NCBI RefSeq assembly: GCF_017976235.1
Contig: NZ_JACVHC010000007.1
Coordinates: 370,289 to 434,288 of the forward strand
Direction of reading: 5' to 3'
Origin: Pseudomonas anatoliensis
GTDB taxonomy: Bacteria > Pseudomonadota > Gammaproteobacteria > Pseudomonadales > Pseudomonadaceae
Length of the DNA stretch: 64,000 nucleotides
Under the pieces are notes generated by a model that was not told where the DNA came from, ran no database searches, and saw nothing but the letters and a program-made list of their open reading frames with translations. Shown piece after piece: positions 50,266 to 58,643 of the stretch (its first letter is position 1; every line of letters begins with the position of its first letter). Both the position numbers and the translations under genes were made by a program.

Positions 50266-51219
50266 TTACTGTAGTGGTTGCTCGGCCATTTCTGTCTCAC
50301 GCTTGGCGATGGCCGCCTCCAACTCAGGCGAGCGTTTGGCCCATTGCTCGGGAGGAAGGGGTTTGGACCATTCGACGATGGCGGGATCAGTCAGATCAGG
50401 TGGTGGTGCGAGTTTCCACACCTGAAGCATCATGGCCAGAGGCGTTCCCAGAAGAAAAATGGATACAAACAGCCACAGTGCTTGGCCAAACTCCTTGGCT
50501 ATCAGGTGGTCACGAATACTTATAAAGAAACCGTACCAGATACCCCAAAATGTGCCTTTTCTTCCAAGTTTTCCGCGAATGCCCTCCAGGTCATTTCCTT
50601 GTGGAGTAGCGTCCGGTCCAACTTCCATAAAACTGCGCATGCATTCCCAAAGGCTCATGGCTGTTTCGCCGCCGCCGCAACTGAACCCTAGGCTGAAATC
50701 GCGTTCTTTTTCAGGCGCATCAGGATCGGGATTACGAAAACCCACCACCAATAAGCCTTGAGTTGTTTTACCGTGCTGGCCTACGGAGTCCATCGCCACC
50801 GCTTGGGCGGTAACCTGTTCCCAAGGCACGATCCAGTAGCGGCCATCTTCGAATGGGACACAGACTTCGCGCCGTTGGCGGTTGAAGCGAATAGGAGGTG
50901 GTACTGGGCTGATCAAGCCTTTGAAGACTAGAAGAATTGGAAGGCCAACGATAAATAACGAAAGCGCTAATGCACCTCCAAAATATCCTTCAGAAGAACT
51001 CTCATGCTGCACAAACCAAATACTCATAAGCAGCACTGGCCAAATAACCATGACGGCAGAGCCAATGCTGTAGGAGCCAATATCAAGAAACACGTCGTTC
51101 TTGCGCCAAATGCTGTTAAGCACATCTTTGGGTGTTTGCCCCGTCGGGATTGCTGGTGGTGCCAGATAGTCCTCTCGTGAGAGCAATCCTTTGCGAGTGC
51201 CGGTTGCGGCTGAGGTCAT
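50266..51219 (-). CDS. DUF6708-type membrane protein, module 1
   Basis: This 317-residue protein has two TM helices near residues 52-70 and 82-102 and a third near 240-262. Between them is a soluble part with RFNRQRREVC and a VPWEQVTA segment that recur in the paralogue at 57456-58643. Its C-terminal WSKPLPPEQWAKRSP also recurs. The start overlaps the effector stop by ATGA. In BTH_I2691/VasX-type operons such membrane proteins follow the pore-forming effector, so an immunity role is a reasonable inference. Confidence 0.75.
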   Translation of the reverse strand: MTSAATGTRKGLLSREDYLAPPAIPTGQTPKDVLNSIWRKNDVFLDIGSYSIGSAVMVIWPVLLMSIWFVQHESSSEGYFGGALALSLFIVGLPILLVFKGLISPVPPPIRFNRQRREVCVPFEDGRYWIVPWEQVTAQAVAMDSVGQHGKTTQGLLVVGFRNPDPDAPEKERDFSLGFSCGGGETAMSLWECMRSFMEVGPDATPQGNDLEGIRGKLGRKGTFWGIWYGFFISIRDHLIAKEFGQALWLFVSIFLLGTPLAMMLQVWKLAPPPDLTDPAIVEWSKPLPPEQWAKRSPELEAAIAKRETEMAEQPLQ

Positions 51220-54200
51220 GCCTTATCCTTGGGGGTCAGGTAGTTAGAGTTCTGTTGTGGGCCAAGACGGTGAACGCTGGCCCGATCTAGCTCGGGAGTT
51301 GGCTCGCCCGATCGCAGGGTGATGATTTCACCATCCGGACTCAGTAAGCCGCCATTGGGCGATAGTGTGTACGCGAGGCCTTTAGTGCCGCCGATGGTAG
51401 CACCGTCACCGGCCAGCAGTGCCACGGGACTGAGGTAACATATGCGCAAGGACAAGCGAGTAAGCGGCTGCGAGAAGCTGCCGGTAAGGCGCAAGCCCTG
51501 GCCGGCATCGGCGGGAATCCAAGTGCACTGGCTGGCATTCAGCCAAGTAGCACCCAGGTCGGTGGGCGTACCTCGAGTACCGGTACCGAACCCCGCCGAG
51601 ACTGGGGTAGGATTGCCGCTCATAGATAAATCGATTTGTGCCGCTTCTGGTGCAGCACCCGGCAAGTCAATGCTTAATTGGGTAATGGCGTCCTGGGTGA
51701 TTGTGTCGCCCAGAACCCCGCTGATACGAACTTCTCGAGTCTCCATCGACACTCTCGGCTGATACAACAACATCATCAGTTCGTTGATTTCGTCCAGTTG
51801 TGCCTGAGGCTCGATAGCCTTATTGGTATTTGCACGGCGATGGGACCAGCAGCAATTGGCCAAATAATTCTGCAACGGACTGGCTTGGCGGAGCCAGGCG
51901 AACAGGTAAAGACCCCCGAGTGCCAACAACAAGAAATTCATTGGCCCCATCCCAAGGCGAAAGCGTTTTATGGCCACTGGAGTTGAAATTTGATTTGATA
52001 GCCGCATCCCCGTTAGTCCAAGCCCTAGAAGTGCTTGCGCTCCATACACGGCAACCTGCCCGGCAACGGCCAATTGTTTGATTTTAAGCCACGGATCGAT
52101 ATTGCTTTGAGCACTCTCTATTTGAATTTGAAGCGACTTGAATTCTTTATAGGCTGCTGCAGCGGATAGCCATCCAACAACTCCACTGAACAGAGTGAGC
52201 GTTGGAGCCGTTGCAGAAAGCCCCAGAGGCAGTCGACCGGTTATGTCCTTTACTCCTTTCCCCAAAAGCATCCAATTCTGAATCACCGCCCCCAACGCCG
52301 CCCCTGCATATAAATACGCAGAAAGAGAGTCCGCCTGACGCTGCTCATCGCTGCCTTCCAGCGCCGCTGCCTGTCCGGCATAGGTGCCGGCGTTGAGAAT
52401 GTTGACCACCAGCGCCGCCAGCGGCAGTAGGCCACCCGAGGCTTTGATCGAGGGTGCGTTGACGATGCCGTTGACGCGACCGAGGCTGATGGCCTGAGCG
52501 GTGCTTCGGGTCCATTGGCTGAGGGCTTCAGCGTTCTGGCCGACCAAGCGCCAAACCTTGATACCGTTCTCTACGCCCTGCACAAGGCGGGTGTTATCGC
52601 CGAGGCGGATGACCAGGAATAATCCCATTGCCATCGCCGTGCCTTTGCTTGCATGAATCAAAGACGCGCCGAGGCGGGTCATGGTCGCCGTCCAGGCACC
52701 TTCCAGATTACTCGCCAACCGCTCGATATTGCGTAGGGTGTCAGTGTCCAGAATCTTGATTGCGGCTGCGCGGGAGTCGGCGAGGTTTTCCAGACTGAGC
52801 GCCGTGACCAGTTCGTTGAGGCGCGAGGTATTGTTTACCGCCGCTTCCAAGCTCGGACTCCACGCCTGGAACACCAGACGCAGCAAACCGGGGTCATCGC
52901 TACTCACGTAGTCGGCAAACTGTTTCGCGCCTTCGCTACGGCTGCACTGAGCGCTGAGGCAAGCGATCGTCAGGCTTTCCAGCCACTTGAGGTGCTCTTC
53001 GCTGCTCTGGTCGACAAACCACGTGCCGCTGTCGTTGCGTGGCAGGTAGGTTTTGCGATCGGCGTACAGCAATTGATGGCGTTCTTCGACCTGTTTGAAG
53101 TGCTGCGGCGCCTCCTGATCCAGCCAATGGTCCATGCTCGCCAAGTCGATGTATTCACCAACCTTGGTTCCGCCGCCACCTTCCAGATTGCTGACTTTTT
53201 CCTGGCGATAATCCCGCACAACCTGTTGCGCTTCCTGATGCAATTCGCTCGGGATGAAGCTGCGCACCTTGTTCAGCACGGCTTCTTCACGGGATCGAAC
53301 CTCAGCCAACAGGCCATCCGCTTGAGCATGCCCATACTGTCGGCCGCGTTGTTGGTTGATGCGTGTTTCTTCCAGCATCAGGGTGTTCAGCTGCTTCTGA
53401 CTGTCGATCAGGGTGTCGCCCTGTTCCGGTGTCAGTTGCAGGTTATGTTCGCGATACCGGTAGTTGAGCAGGTTGGCAACTTCGCCACCGTCTTCGGTAA
53501 CCATGTTGCGGATAAAGCTGCCGATGGTCTGGCGCAAGCTATTGTCGGCTACCCACTCTTCGTGTTCTGCCTCGACCTTGTTCTGTTCGTGGTCGATATC
53601 CCGCAACACCCCCAGATCATCATCCAGCGCAGCAAACACCGCATATAGCGGAGCCGACTCGCTCTTGGCTTTGTCCAGCCAGGCTTGCGTAGGTGCCAGT
53701 TCCCAAGGGCTGGCGCTCCAAGTCCCGGGCTCGACCACGGGCTCGCCCGGTGGTTGCATGCCGGCCGCCTGTTCGCGTTCGCGCAGAGATTCCGAGCTAG
53801 CGGAGTAGGCTTTGATATTTTCTTGAGTCGGCGCGGCTTGCGCTGTTTTGCGTTGTTCTTTCACGCCTTCGCGGTCAGTCGCGCCGTTCTTCTGATGTTC
53901 ATGCGCAAGGGTTTTTTCGCGCACTTTCGGCATGAGTTCGGCGACAAGTGTCGGGGCTTTTTCGAGCGGTAGGCAGTGTTTGGCCGACAGGCGTTTGGCT
54001 ACGTCGGTAAGGGCGATCTGACGCATGCGCTTGCGTCGTTCACCGGTCTTTTTCAGGCGCTCGCAGGCGTCTTTGCCCAATGGCACTTCGCTGTAGAGCA
54101 TCCACGCGTCGGTGCTTTTGTTCAATGCGATTCCGGCGTTTTCACCGGTCGTCAGAGCAGAGTGTGGTTGCGTCAGCGGTTGTTCAACCAGCAAACCATC

Positions 54201-54494
54201 AGACGCCACCGCGTAGCGTTTCAATGGTCCTTCGGCATGCCAAAGATAGGCGTAACCCGCGCGCAAGCGACGCAAGGCCATCGGGTGGCTTTTGGTCGGG
54301 CTGGATGGCGCGAAATCGGCGTGTTCGGCGGCCTGTTCGGCCATTGCGTAACGGCTGGGAACCACAAAGATTTCGGGTTGGCGCGCAGGGCAGGTGGTAG
54401 CCGGGCTGGACAGGTCTTCGTCGCCGAACTGGCATTGTGCAGCCTGATCTGCAGCGGCCAGGTTGCGGTTTTTATCGAGCGGTGCGGTGGTCAT
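51216..54494 (-). CDS. BTH_I2691/VasX-like type VI secretion effector, module 1
   Basis: This 1092-residue protein has a VasX-type N-terminal domain (about 20-120) that contains CQFG, PLRR-like ALRRLRAGYAYLWH and a YAVASDG segment. A long helical middle follows, then several hydrophobic segments (about 640-920, including GTAMAMGLFLVIRL, LLPLAALVVNILNAG and MNFLLLALGGLYLFAWL) of the kind that insert into target membranes. The last part is beta-rich and soluble. VasX-like proteins are pore-forming toxins delivered by VgrG. It overlaps the DUF4123 adaptor gene by ATGA. Confidence 0.85.
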   Translation of the reverse strand: MTTAPLDKNRNLAAADQAAQCQFGDEDLSSPATTCPARQPEIFVVPSRYAMAEQAAEHADFAPSSPTKSHPMALRRLRAGYAYLWHAEGPLKRYAVASDGLLVEQPLTQPHSALTTGENAGIALNKSTDAWMLYSEVPLGKDACERLKKTGERRKRMRQIALTDVAKRLSAKHCLPLEKAPTLVAELMPKVREKTLAHEHQKNGATDREGVKEQRKTAQAAPTQENIKAYSASSESLREREQAAGMQPPGEPVVEPGTWSASPWELAPTQAWLDKAKSESAPLYAVFAALDDDLGVLRDIDHEQNKVEAEHEEWVADNSLRQTIGSFIRNMVTEDGGEVANLLNYRYREHNLQLTPEQGDTLIDSQKQLNTLMLEETRINQQRGRQYGHAQADGLLAEVRSREEAVLNKVRSFIPSELHQEAQQVVRDYRQEKVSNLEGGGGTKVGEYIDLASMDHWLDQEAPQHFKQVEERHQLLYADRKTYLPRNDSGTWFVDQSSEEHLKWLESLTIACLSAQCSRSEGAKQFADYVSSDDPGLLRLVFQAWSPSLEAAVNNTSRLNELVTALSLENLADSRAAAIKILDTDTLRNIERLASNLEGAWTATMTRLGASLIHASKGTAMAMGLFLVIRLGDNTRLVQGVENGIKVWRLVGQNAEALSQWTRSTAQAISLGRVNGIVNAPSIKASGGLLPLAALVVNILNAGTYAGQAAALEGSDEQRQADSLSAYLYAGAALGAVIQNWMLLGKGVKDITGRLPLGLSATAPTLTLFSGVVGWLSAAAAYKEFKSLQIQIESAQSNIDPWLKIKQLAVAGQVAVYGAQALLGLGLTGMRLSNQISTPVAIKRFRLGMGPMNFLLLALGGLYLFAWLRQASPLQNYLANCCWSHRRANTNKAIEPQAQLDEINELMMLLYQPRVSMETREVRISGVLGDTITQDAITQLSIDLPGAAPEAAQIDLSMSGNPTPVSAGFGTGTRGTPTDLGATWLNASQCTWIPADAGQGLRLTGSFSQPLTRLSLRICYLSPVALLAGDGATIGGTKGLAYTLSPNGGLLSPDGEIITLRSGEPTPELDRASVHRLGPQQNSNYLTPKDKA

Positions 54495-55357
54495 GCATTG
54501 GACTCCTTGTCAGTCAGCAGCCAATGGCGATGCAGTTCTACCAACAAGGCATCCAGGCGTTGTGTGGCGTTGAGCGTCGGCTGTTGAAGAATCTCGCGGT
54601 AGGCCTGATGTTCAGGCGCTTGGGGGAACTCGGTCCCGTGCTCAGCAACCAGAGCAGACCAGCGTGCCACTTCGTTGGGCGCCGAGTAACCGTGGCTGGC
54701 GGCGCCTTCACGGCAAAGGACCGCCCATTGCTGCTGTTCGACGGCCGAGCGCTGAGCCAGGCAGTCGGGAAAGTAGGTACGAACGTGCGCCAGCAACTGT
54801 TGATCAAACATTTCCAGCTTGCCTTGATTGAGCCGTTGCAACTGTTGCTCATCGAGGTGAAGCCACGGACGCTCAGCATATTGCTGGGCGCTTTGGCGAT
54901 CCTGCTCACGAACGATCCACTGTTCTTCCTGGCCTTCTCGCGCTGGCAGACGTACGCGTCTGATCGGGCCCATCACGTGATCTTTTTCCCCGGGGTTCAG
55001 GGCCGGCAGCCAATGGCGCATGACTCGCGGGTCGTAGTAGCGAAACAGCATTGACGCTTCACCGGTCACCCGCGCGTGGATGAGGCTGCGCAGATGTTCA
55101 GTCAATTGCTGTAGAGGCGCATCGCTTTCGATGATGATGCCAGCATCGTTTTGCCAGTCATCAGTAAAGGCCTTTTCAAGTGCGCTGTTGGCGCGCAATA
55201 CGACCAGCGCAGGGCCGACATCAAATACCTCTTGGTAGGGCGTTGCGTGATACAGCCATTCGATAACAGGGTTGTCGTCCAGACTGTACAAACGGGCCGG
55301 AAGGTTTTCGATCTTTGCTCCATCCAGAAGCAGATAACGCGTGGCACCGGGGATCAT
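54491..55357 (-). CDS. DUF4123 effector adaptor (Tap/TEC-like), module 1
   Basis: The protein has 288 residues from ATG 55357, which overlaps the vgrG stop by ATGA; an earlier in-frame start at 55381 is less likely. The N-terminal two thirds match DUF4123: YLLLDGAKIENLPARLYSLDD, LVVLRANSALEKAF, AGIIIESDAPLQQLTEHLRSLIH and MLFRYYDPRVMRHWLPAL. A helical C-terminal extension follows, as in adaptors that load VasX-like effectors. These proteins bind the effector and its VgrG tip in the cytoplasm and are not secreted. Confidence 0.88.
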   Translation of the reverse strand: MIPGATRYLLLDGAKIENLPARLYSLDDNPVIEWLYHATPYQEVFDVGPALVVLRANSALEKAFTDDWQNDAGIIIESDAPLQQLTEHLRSLIHARVTGEASMLFRYYDPRVMRHWLPALNPGEKDHVMGPIRRVRLPAREGQEEQWIVREQDRQSAQQYAERPWLHLDEQQLQRLNQGKLEMFDQQLLAHVRTYFPDCLAQRSAVEQQQWAVLCREGAASHGYSAPNEVARWSALVAEHGTEFPQAPEHQAYREILQQPTLNATQRLDALLVELHRHWLLTDKESNA

Positions 55358-57282
55358 TTCAGCGCCTTCAGTTTTTGGCATATCTCGCAGACCGGCTGAG
55401 CCGTTGTGGCCGCCCGTTTCAGGGTTTGGCGCAACACCGGTCCCAGCAACTGCCCAGCCTTATCCGCATCCGCCTGCTTCAACGGCCCCGGCAGCAACGG
55501 CGCAGCGCCCGTGCCGCTACCCGGTCCACCGCCGGAGTTCATATTGATCACCGGCCCGCTCATGGTCACGCCGCCAGCATCAATCTTGATGAAGCTGCCG
55601 CCACCGACCAATGTCAGTTCGGCGCCGGCTTCCATCACCACTTTCATGCCGCTGCTGAGGTGGATTTCCTGCCCCGCATCGATGAACTGCCCAGTCCCAA
55701 TCTTTATGTGCTGATTGACGCCCACGGTGAGGTGATCATTTGCCCGCGCCTCAACTTTGCGATCGGCATAAACCGTTTGGTGTTCTTCGGCTTTGAATTC
55801 CGTGTAGCTGTTCTTTTCAACGGTGTCGTGTCGTTCGTTGCCAACCCGAATTTTCTGGTCGTTTTCGACGTTCTCGTCCCAGTCGCGCTGGGCGTGCAGG
55901 TAAATCTGCTCCTGACCTTTCTTGTCTTCGATGCGCAGTTCGTTGTAGCCGCCACCACCCATGGAACTGAGGGTTTTGAAGGTACTGCGGGTTTTGTTCG
56001 CCGGCAGGGCGTACGGGACGGTGTTTTCCTTGTGGTACAGGCAGCCGCTGATCAGCGGTTGGTCGGGGTCGCCTTCAAGGAAGGTGACGAGCACTTCCAT
56101 GCCGATGCGCGGGATGGCGATGCCGCCGTATTGGGCGCCGGCCCAGGCGCTGGAGACGCGGAGCCAGCAGCTGGTTTTGTCGTCCGCCTGGCCTTCGCGG
56201 TCCCAATGGAATTGCACTTTGACGCGGCCGTATTGGTCGCAGTGGATTTCTTCACCTTTGGGGCCGGTGACCACGGCACTCTGGCTGCCGAGGATGCGCG
56301 GTTTTGGATGGCGCAGGGGCGGGCGGTTGGGCACGTCCCACGGGGTGGCCTGGAAGCGGTTGCGGTAGCCCTGATGGAAATCGTCTTTCAGCGCGGTGGT
56401 GTCGCTGGTCACCGACTCTTCCAGCACTTGCGGCTGTTTGCCTTCGTGGAGGACTTCGGTGAGCAGCCAGAGGTCGTTCCATTTGGCTTTCGGGTGCGCG
56501 GTCAGCGCGAGGAAGTGGCCGCTGACCAGCAACGGCTGATCGCTCTTGCCTTCAGCCAGTTGGAAGTCGCTGCGGTGGCGTTCGAGGGCGCGTTTGGCCA
56601 GGTGTTTGCCGCGCTCGCGGTCGATGAAACGGCCCGGGTAATCGTAGTCTTCGAGGTCGGGCAGGGCGTCGCCACGGTTTTCGCTTTCCAGCGTCAGGCG
56701 TGGTTTTTCGAAGTCGTAATCGCGACGCGTGGTGCGGCTGGTGCGGGTTTCCAGGCGCAGGTCGAAGCGCTTGATCACCGGGTCGCTGGCGACCATGCCG
56801 GAGTCTTGCTGATAGGCCACAGGCTTGAGTTTCGGGAACACCGTCTGGTCATCGCCGAACACTAGTTTGTGCGCCGTGGCGCTGTGCTGGAAGTGGTAGT
56901 GGATACCTTCTTCTTCGCACAGGCGCTGGATGAAATGCAGGTCGGATTCGTCGTATTGCACGCAGTAGATGCGCTCGGGGTAGATCGAACCGGTCTTGAA
57001 TTCGTAGGCGTTGCTCTGGATGCCGTGCTCTTCCAGCACTTGGCCGATGATTTTCGGCACTGTGAGGTTCTGGAAGATGCGCTGGTTGACGCGGTGCGCC
57101 AGGTACGACAGTTGCGGGCGCAGGGTCACCGAATAACGGGTCAGGCGTTTGCCTGAGTCACCTTGCGCGGCGCGATAGATCTGGCCGTGGATGCCGCTGC
57201 CGTCGGGCGACAGTTGCAGGAAGGCCGGTTTGTGCAGCAGGGTTTCGAGGTCCAGCGACGGCTGCTCACTGACCAGCTCCAC
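55354..57282 (-). CDS. vgrG: VgrG spike protein, module 1, N-terminally shortened
   Basis: The protein has 642 residues from GTG 57282. It has the gp27-like part (LVSEQPSLDLETLLHKPAFLQL, IGQVLEEHGI, DESDLHFIQRLCEEEGIHYHF), the OB fold (GPKGEEIHCDQYGRVKVQFHWD), and the beta-helix spike (VGVNQHIKIGTGQF). Coding homology continues upstream of the GTG (DPLSVKPFLFE in frame) but meets a TGA about 13 codons up, so the usual first 30-40 residues are missing. There is no ribosome site at the GTG. The C-terminal tail after GQLL (29 residues with CEIC) differs from module 2. It may be a pseudogene or a repaired start; see findings. Confidence 0.8.
   Translation of the reverse strand: MELVSEQPSLDLETLLHKPAFLQLSPDGSGIHGQIYRAAQGDSGKRLTRYSVTLRPQLSYLAHRVNQRIFQNLTVPKIIGQVLEEHGIQSNAYEFKTGSIYPERIYCVQYDESDLHFIQRLCEEEGIHYHFQHSATAHKLVFGDDQTVFPKLKPVAYQQDSGMVASDPVIKRFDLRLETRTSRTTRRDYDFEKPRLTLESENRGDALPDLEDYDYPGRFIDRERGKHLAKRALERHRSDFQLAEGKSDQPLLVSGHFLALTAHPKAKWNDLWLLTEVLHEGKQPQVLEESVTSDTTALKDDFHQGYRNRFQATPWDVPNRPPLRHPKPRILGSQSAVVTGPKGEEIHCDQYGRVKVQFHWDREGQADDKTSCWLRVSSAWAGAQYGGIAIPRIGMEVLVTFLEGDPDQPLISGCLYHKENTVPYALPANKTRSTFKTLSSMGGGGYNELRIEDKKGQEQIYLHAQRDWDENVENDQKIRVGNERHDTVEKNSYTEFKAEEHQTVYADRKVEARANDHLTVGVNQHIKIGTGQFIDAGQEIHLSSGMKVVMEAGAELTLVGGGSFIKIDAGGVTMSGPVINMNSGGGPGSGTGAAPLLPGPLKQADADKAGQLLGPVLRQTLKRAATTAQPVCEICQKLKALK
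55444..56420. repeat. Long direct repeat within vgrG (copy 1)
   Basis: Partner of 63024-64000. Identity ends sharply at the codons for GQLL, on the 3' side of both genes. Confidence 0.85.
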
Positions 57283-57299
57283 CTCAAAGAGAAAAGGCT

Positions 57300-57437
57300 T
57301 TACCGAGAGCGGATCATGTTTTCGGTATCAAAGTAACGCATGATATAACTGACCGAGTAAACATGGTCTTTCGAGTTATAAAAGCGATAACTTCTGACAT
57401 GCTTTATTTTTCCAATTAAGGAAAAAACTGATCCCAT
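57300..57437 (-). CDS. Possible 45-residue protein between the two type VI modules
   Basis: ATG 57437 opens a frame of 45 codons (KIKHVRSYRFYNSKDHVYSV in its middle) in clearly A/T-rich DNA. It ends at TAA 57300-57302 inside the region that in another frame still looks like VgrG. There is no good ribosome site and no known family. It may be a remnant of a lost gene rather than a functional one. Confidence 0.25.
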   Translation of the reverse strand: MGSVFSLIGKIKHVRSYRFYNSKDHVYSVSYIMRYFDTENMIRSR

Positions 57438-57455
57438 TATGTGCCACTTTTTTCT

Positions 57456-58643
57456 TTAAATTAGACCGGCGGTCTTGCATGCCTCAACAAACGTTGCGCC
57501 TTTTTTATCCATTGCGTTTTTTACCGCCTGATTGGCGTTTATCAATGCAGGGCTTGGTTTTGCCCATTGTTCTTTCGGCAAGGGTTGGGACCAAATATCT
57601 ACTTTTTCCGGTAGAGCGCGACCTCCCTTCCGGTAGCTCCACTCGGCCAGTATGTAAGGCATTTTCCAAAAGCTCAGCACGCGCCAGATGTACCAACGAC
57701 GTAATGGCCACGGTGTGCGCTTGGGGTAACCATAATGCTCACGCTCCTTGTCCGTAAGTTTGGCCCCTTCGTCGTTCGAATTGCACATCCAGCGAGCGTC
57801 ATCGCGCTCGATTTCAAAAGTGTGCAGCCCTTCATATGATTTCAGGCGATCACCTGTCGGAGTAAGTCCCAAAGCAGTTAGCATTGGGTTCGGCGTATCT
57901 ACTATCTGTCCGTCTTCCATGTAGTTTCGGATTGATGTCCACATCCCTAGCGCGTGTGCGTCACTGGGCTGTGGGAGAAGAAGAAACTGCACTTTGTCTT
58001 GTTCGGCATCCTCAAGAGCCATCCCAAAGGTGTATTGGCGTGTCGCGCCATAGCTGGTGATACCTTGGGTTTTTGCGACCCAAGCAACCACGCCCTCCCA
58101 TGGCACCACCAGTACGCGATCAGTATTATGGTCAACGTAGCAAACTTCACGACGTTGGCGATTGAAGCGCACTGGATATTTTTTTGGAGAAAAAATTACG
58201 TCGGAAAACATTCCATATAAATAGGCTCCTATTGGTATGGCGAATAAGAGAGAAACACTAGTCGTCACCTGTAAAAAGGTAATTAGATCTGTAAGCGGCT
58301 CAGGAAAATTTTCAGGGTAAAAAATAACGCCGGCAAGGATTACTAGGCTAGGCATTATGAAGGCTGTAAACAGCGCCATCCAAATAGCCGCAGCGAGTAT
58401 TTTTCCTTGCTCAACCATTCCCCAGTTGCTTCCACCTATCTCAAGGAATACGTCATTTATGTCGGAAAAGTTACGGCTAGAACCTTGTGTTTGTCCGGTG
58501 TAAACAGGTAGTGGGGCTAAGAATAAGGTTTCGTTTAATCTTCCTGTGCGAATCTCGCCCGCACAGGGTCGCTGACTTTTAATGTCCGGCGCATCTAGTG
58601 TTTCTGAAAGCTTGTCACTGCGTTTGAAAATATTTTTAAACAT
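57456..58643 (-). CDS. DUF6708-type membrane protein, module 2
   Basis: The protein has 395 residues from ATG 58643, overlapping the effector stop by eight bases; a longer frame to 58760 lies wholly inside the effector gene. Two TM helices (IWMALFTAFIMPSLVILAGVIF, VTTSVSLLFAIPIGAYLYG) are followed by PVRFNRQRREVC, VVPWEGVVAW and a C-terminal DIWSQPLPKEQWAKPSP, all shared with the module 1 protein. It is the likely immunity or membrane partner of the adjacent effector. The DNA here is more A/T-rich than the vgrG genes. Confidence 0.75.
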   Translation of the reverse strand: MFKNIFKRSDKLSETLDAPDIKSQRPCAGEIRTGRLNETLFLAPLPVYTGQTQGSSRNFSDINDVFLEIGGSNWGMVEQGKILAAAIWMALFTAFIMPSLVILAGVIFYPENFPEPLTDLITFLQVTTSVSLLFAIPIGAYLYGMFSDVIFSPKKYPVRFNRQRREVCYVDHNTDRVLVVPWEGVVAWVAKTQGITSYGATRQYTFGMALEDAEQDKVQFLLLPQPSDAHALGMWTSIRNYMEDGQIVDTPNPMLTALGLTPTGDRLKSYEGLHTFEIERDDARWMCNSNDEGAKLTDKEREHYGYPKRTPWPLRRWYIWRVLSFWKMPYILAEWSYRKGGRALPEKVDIWSQPLPKEQWAKPSPALINANQAVKNAMDKKGATFVEACKTAGLI

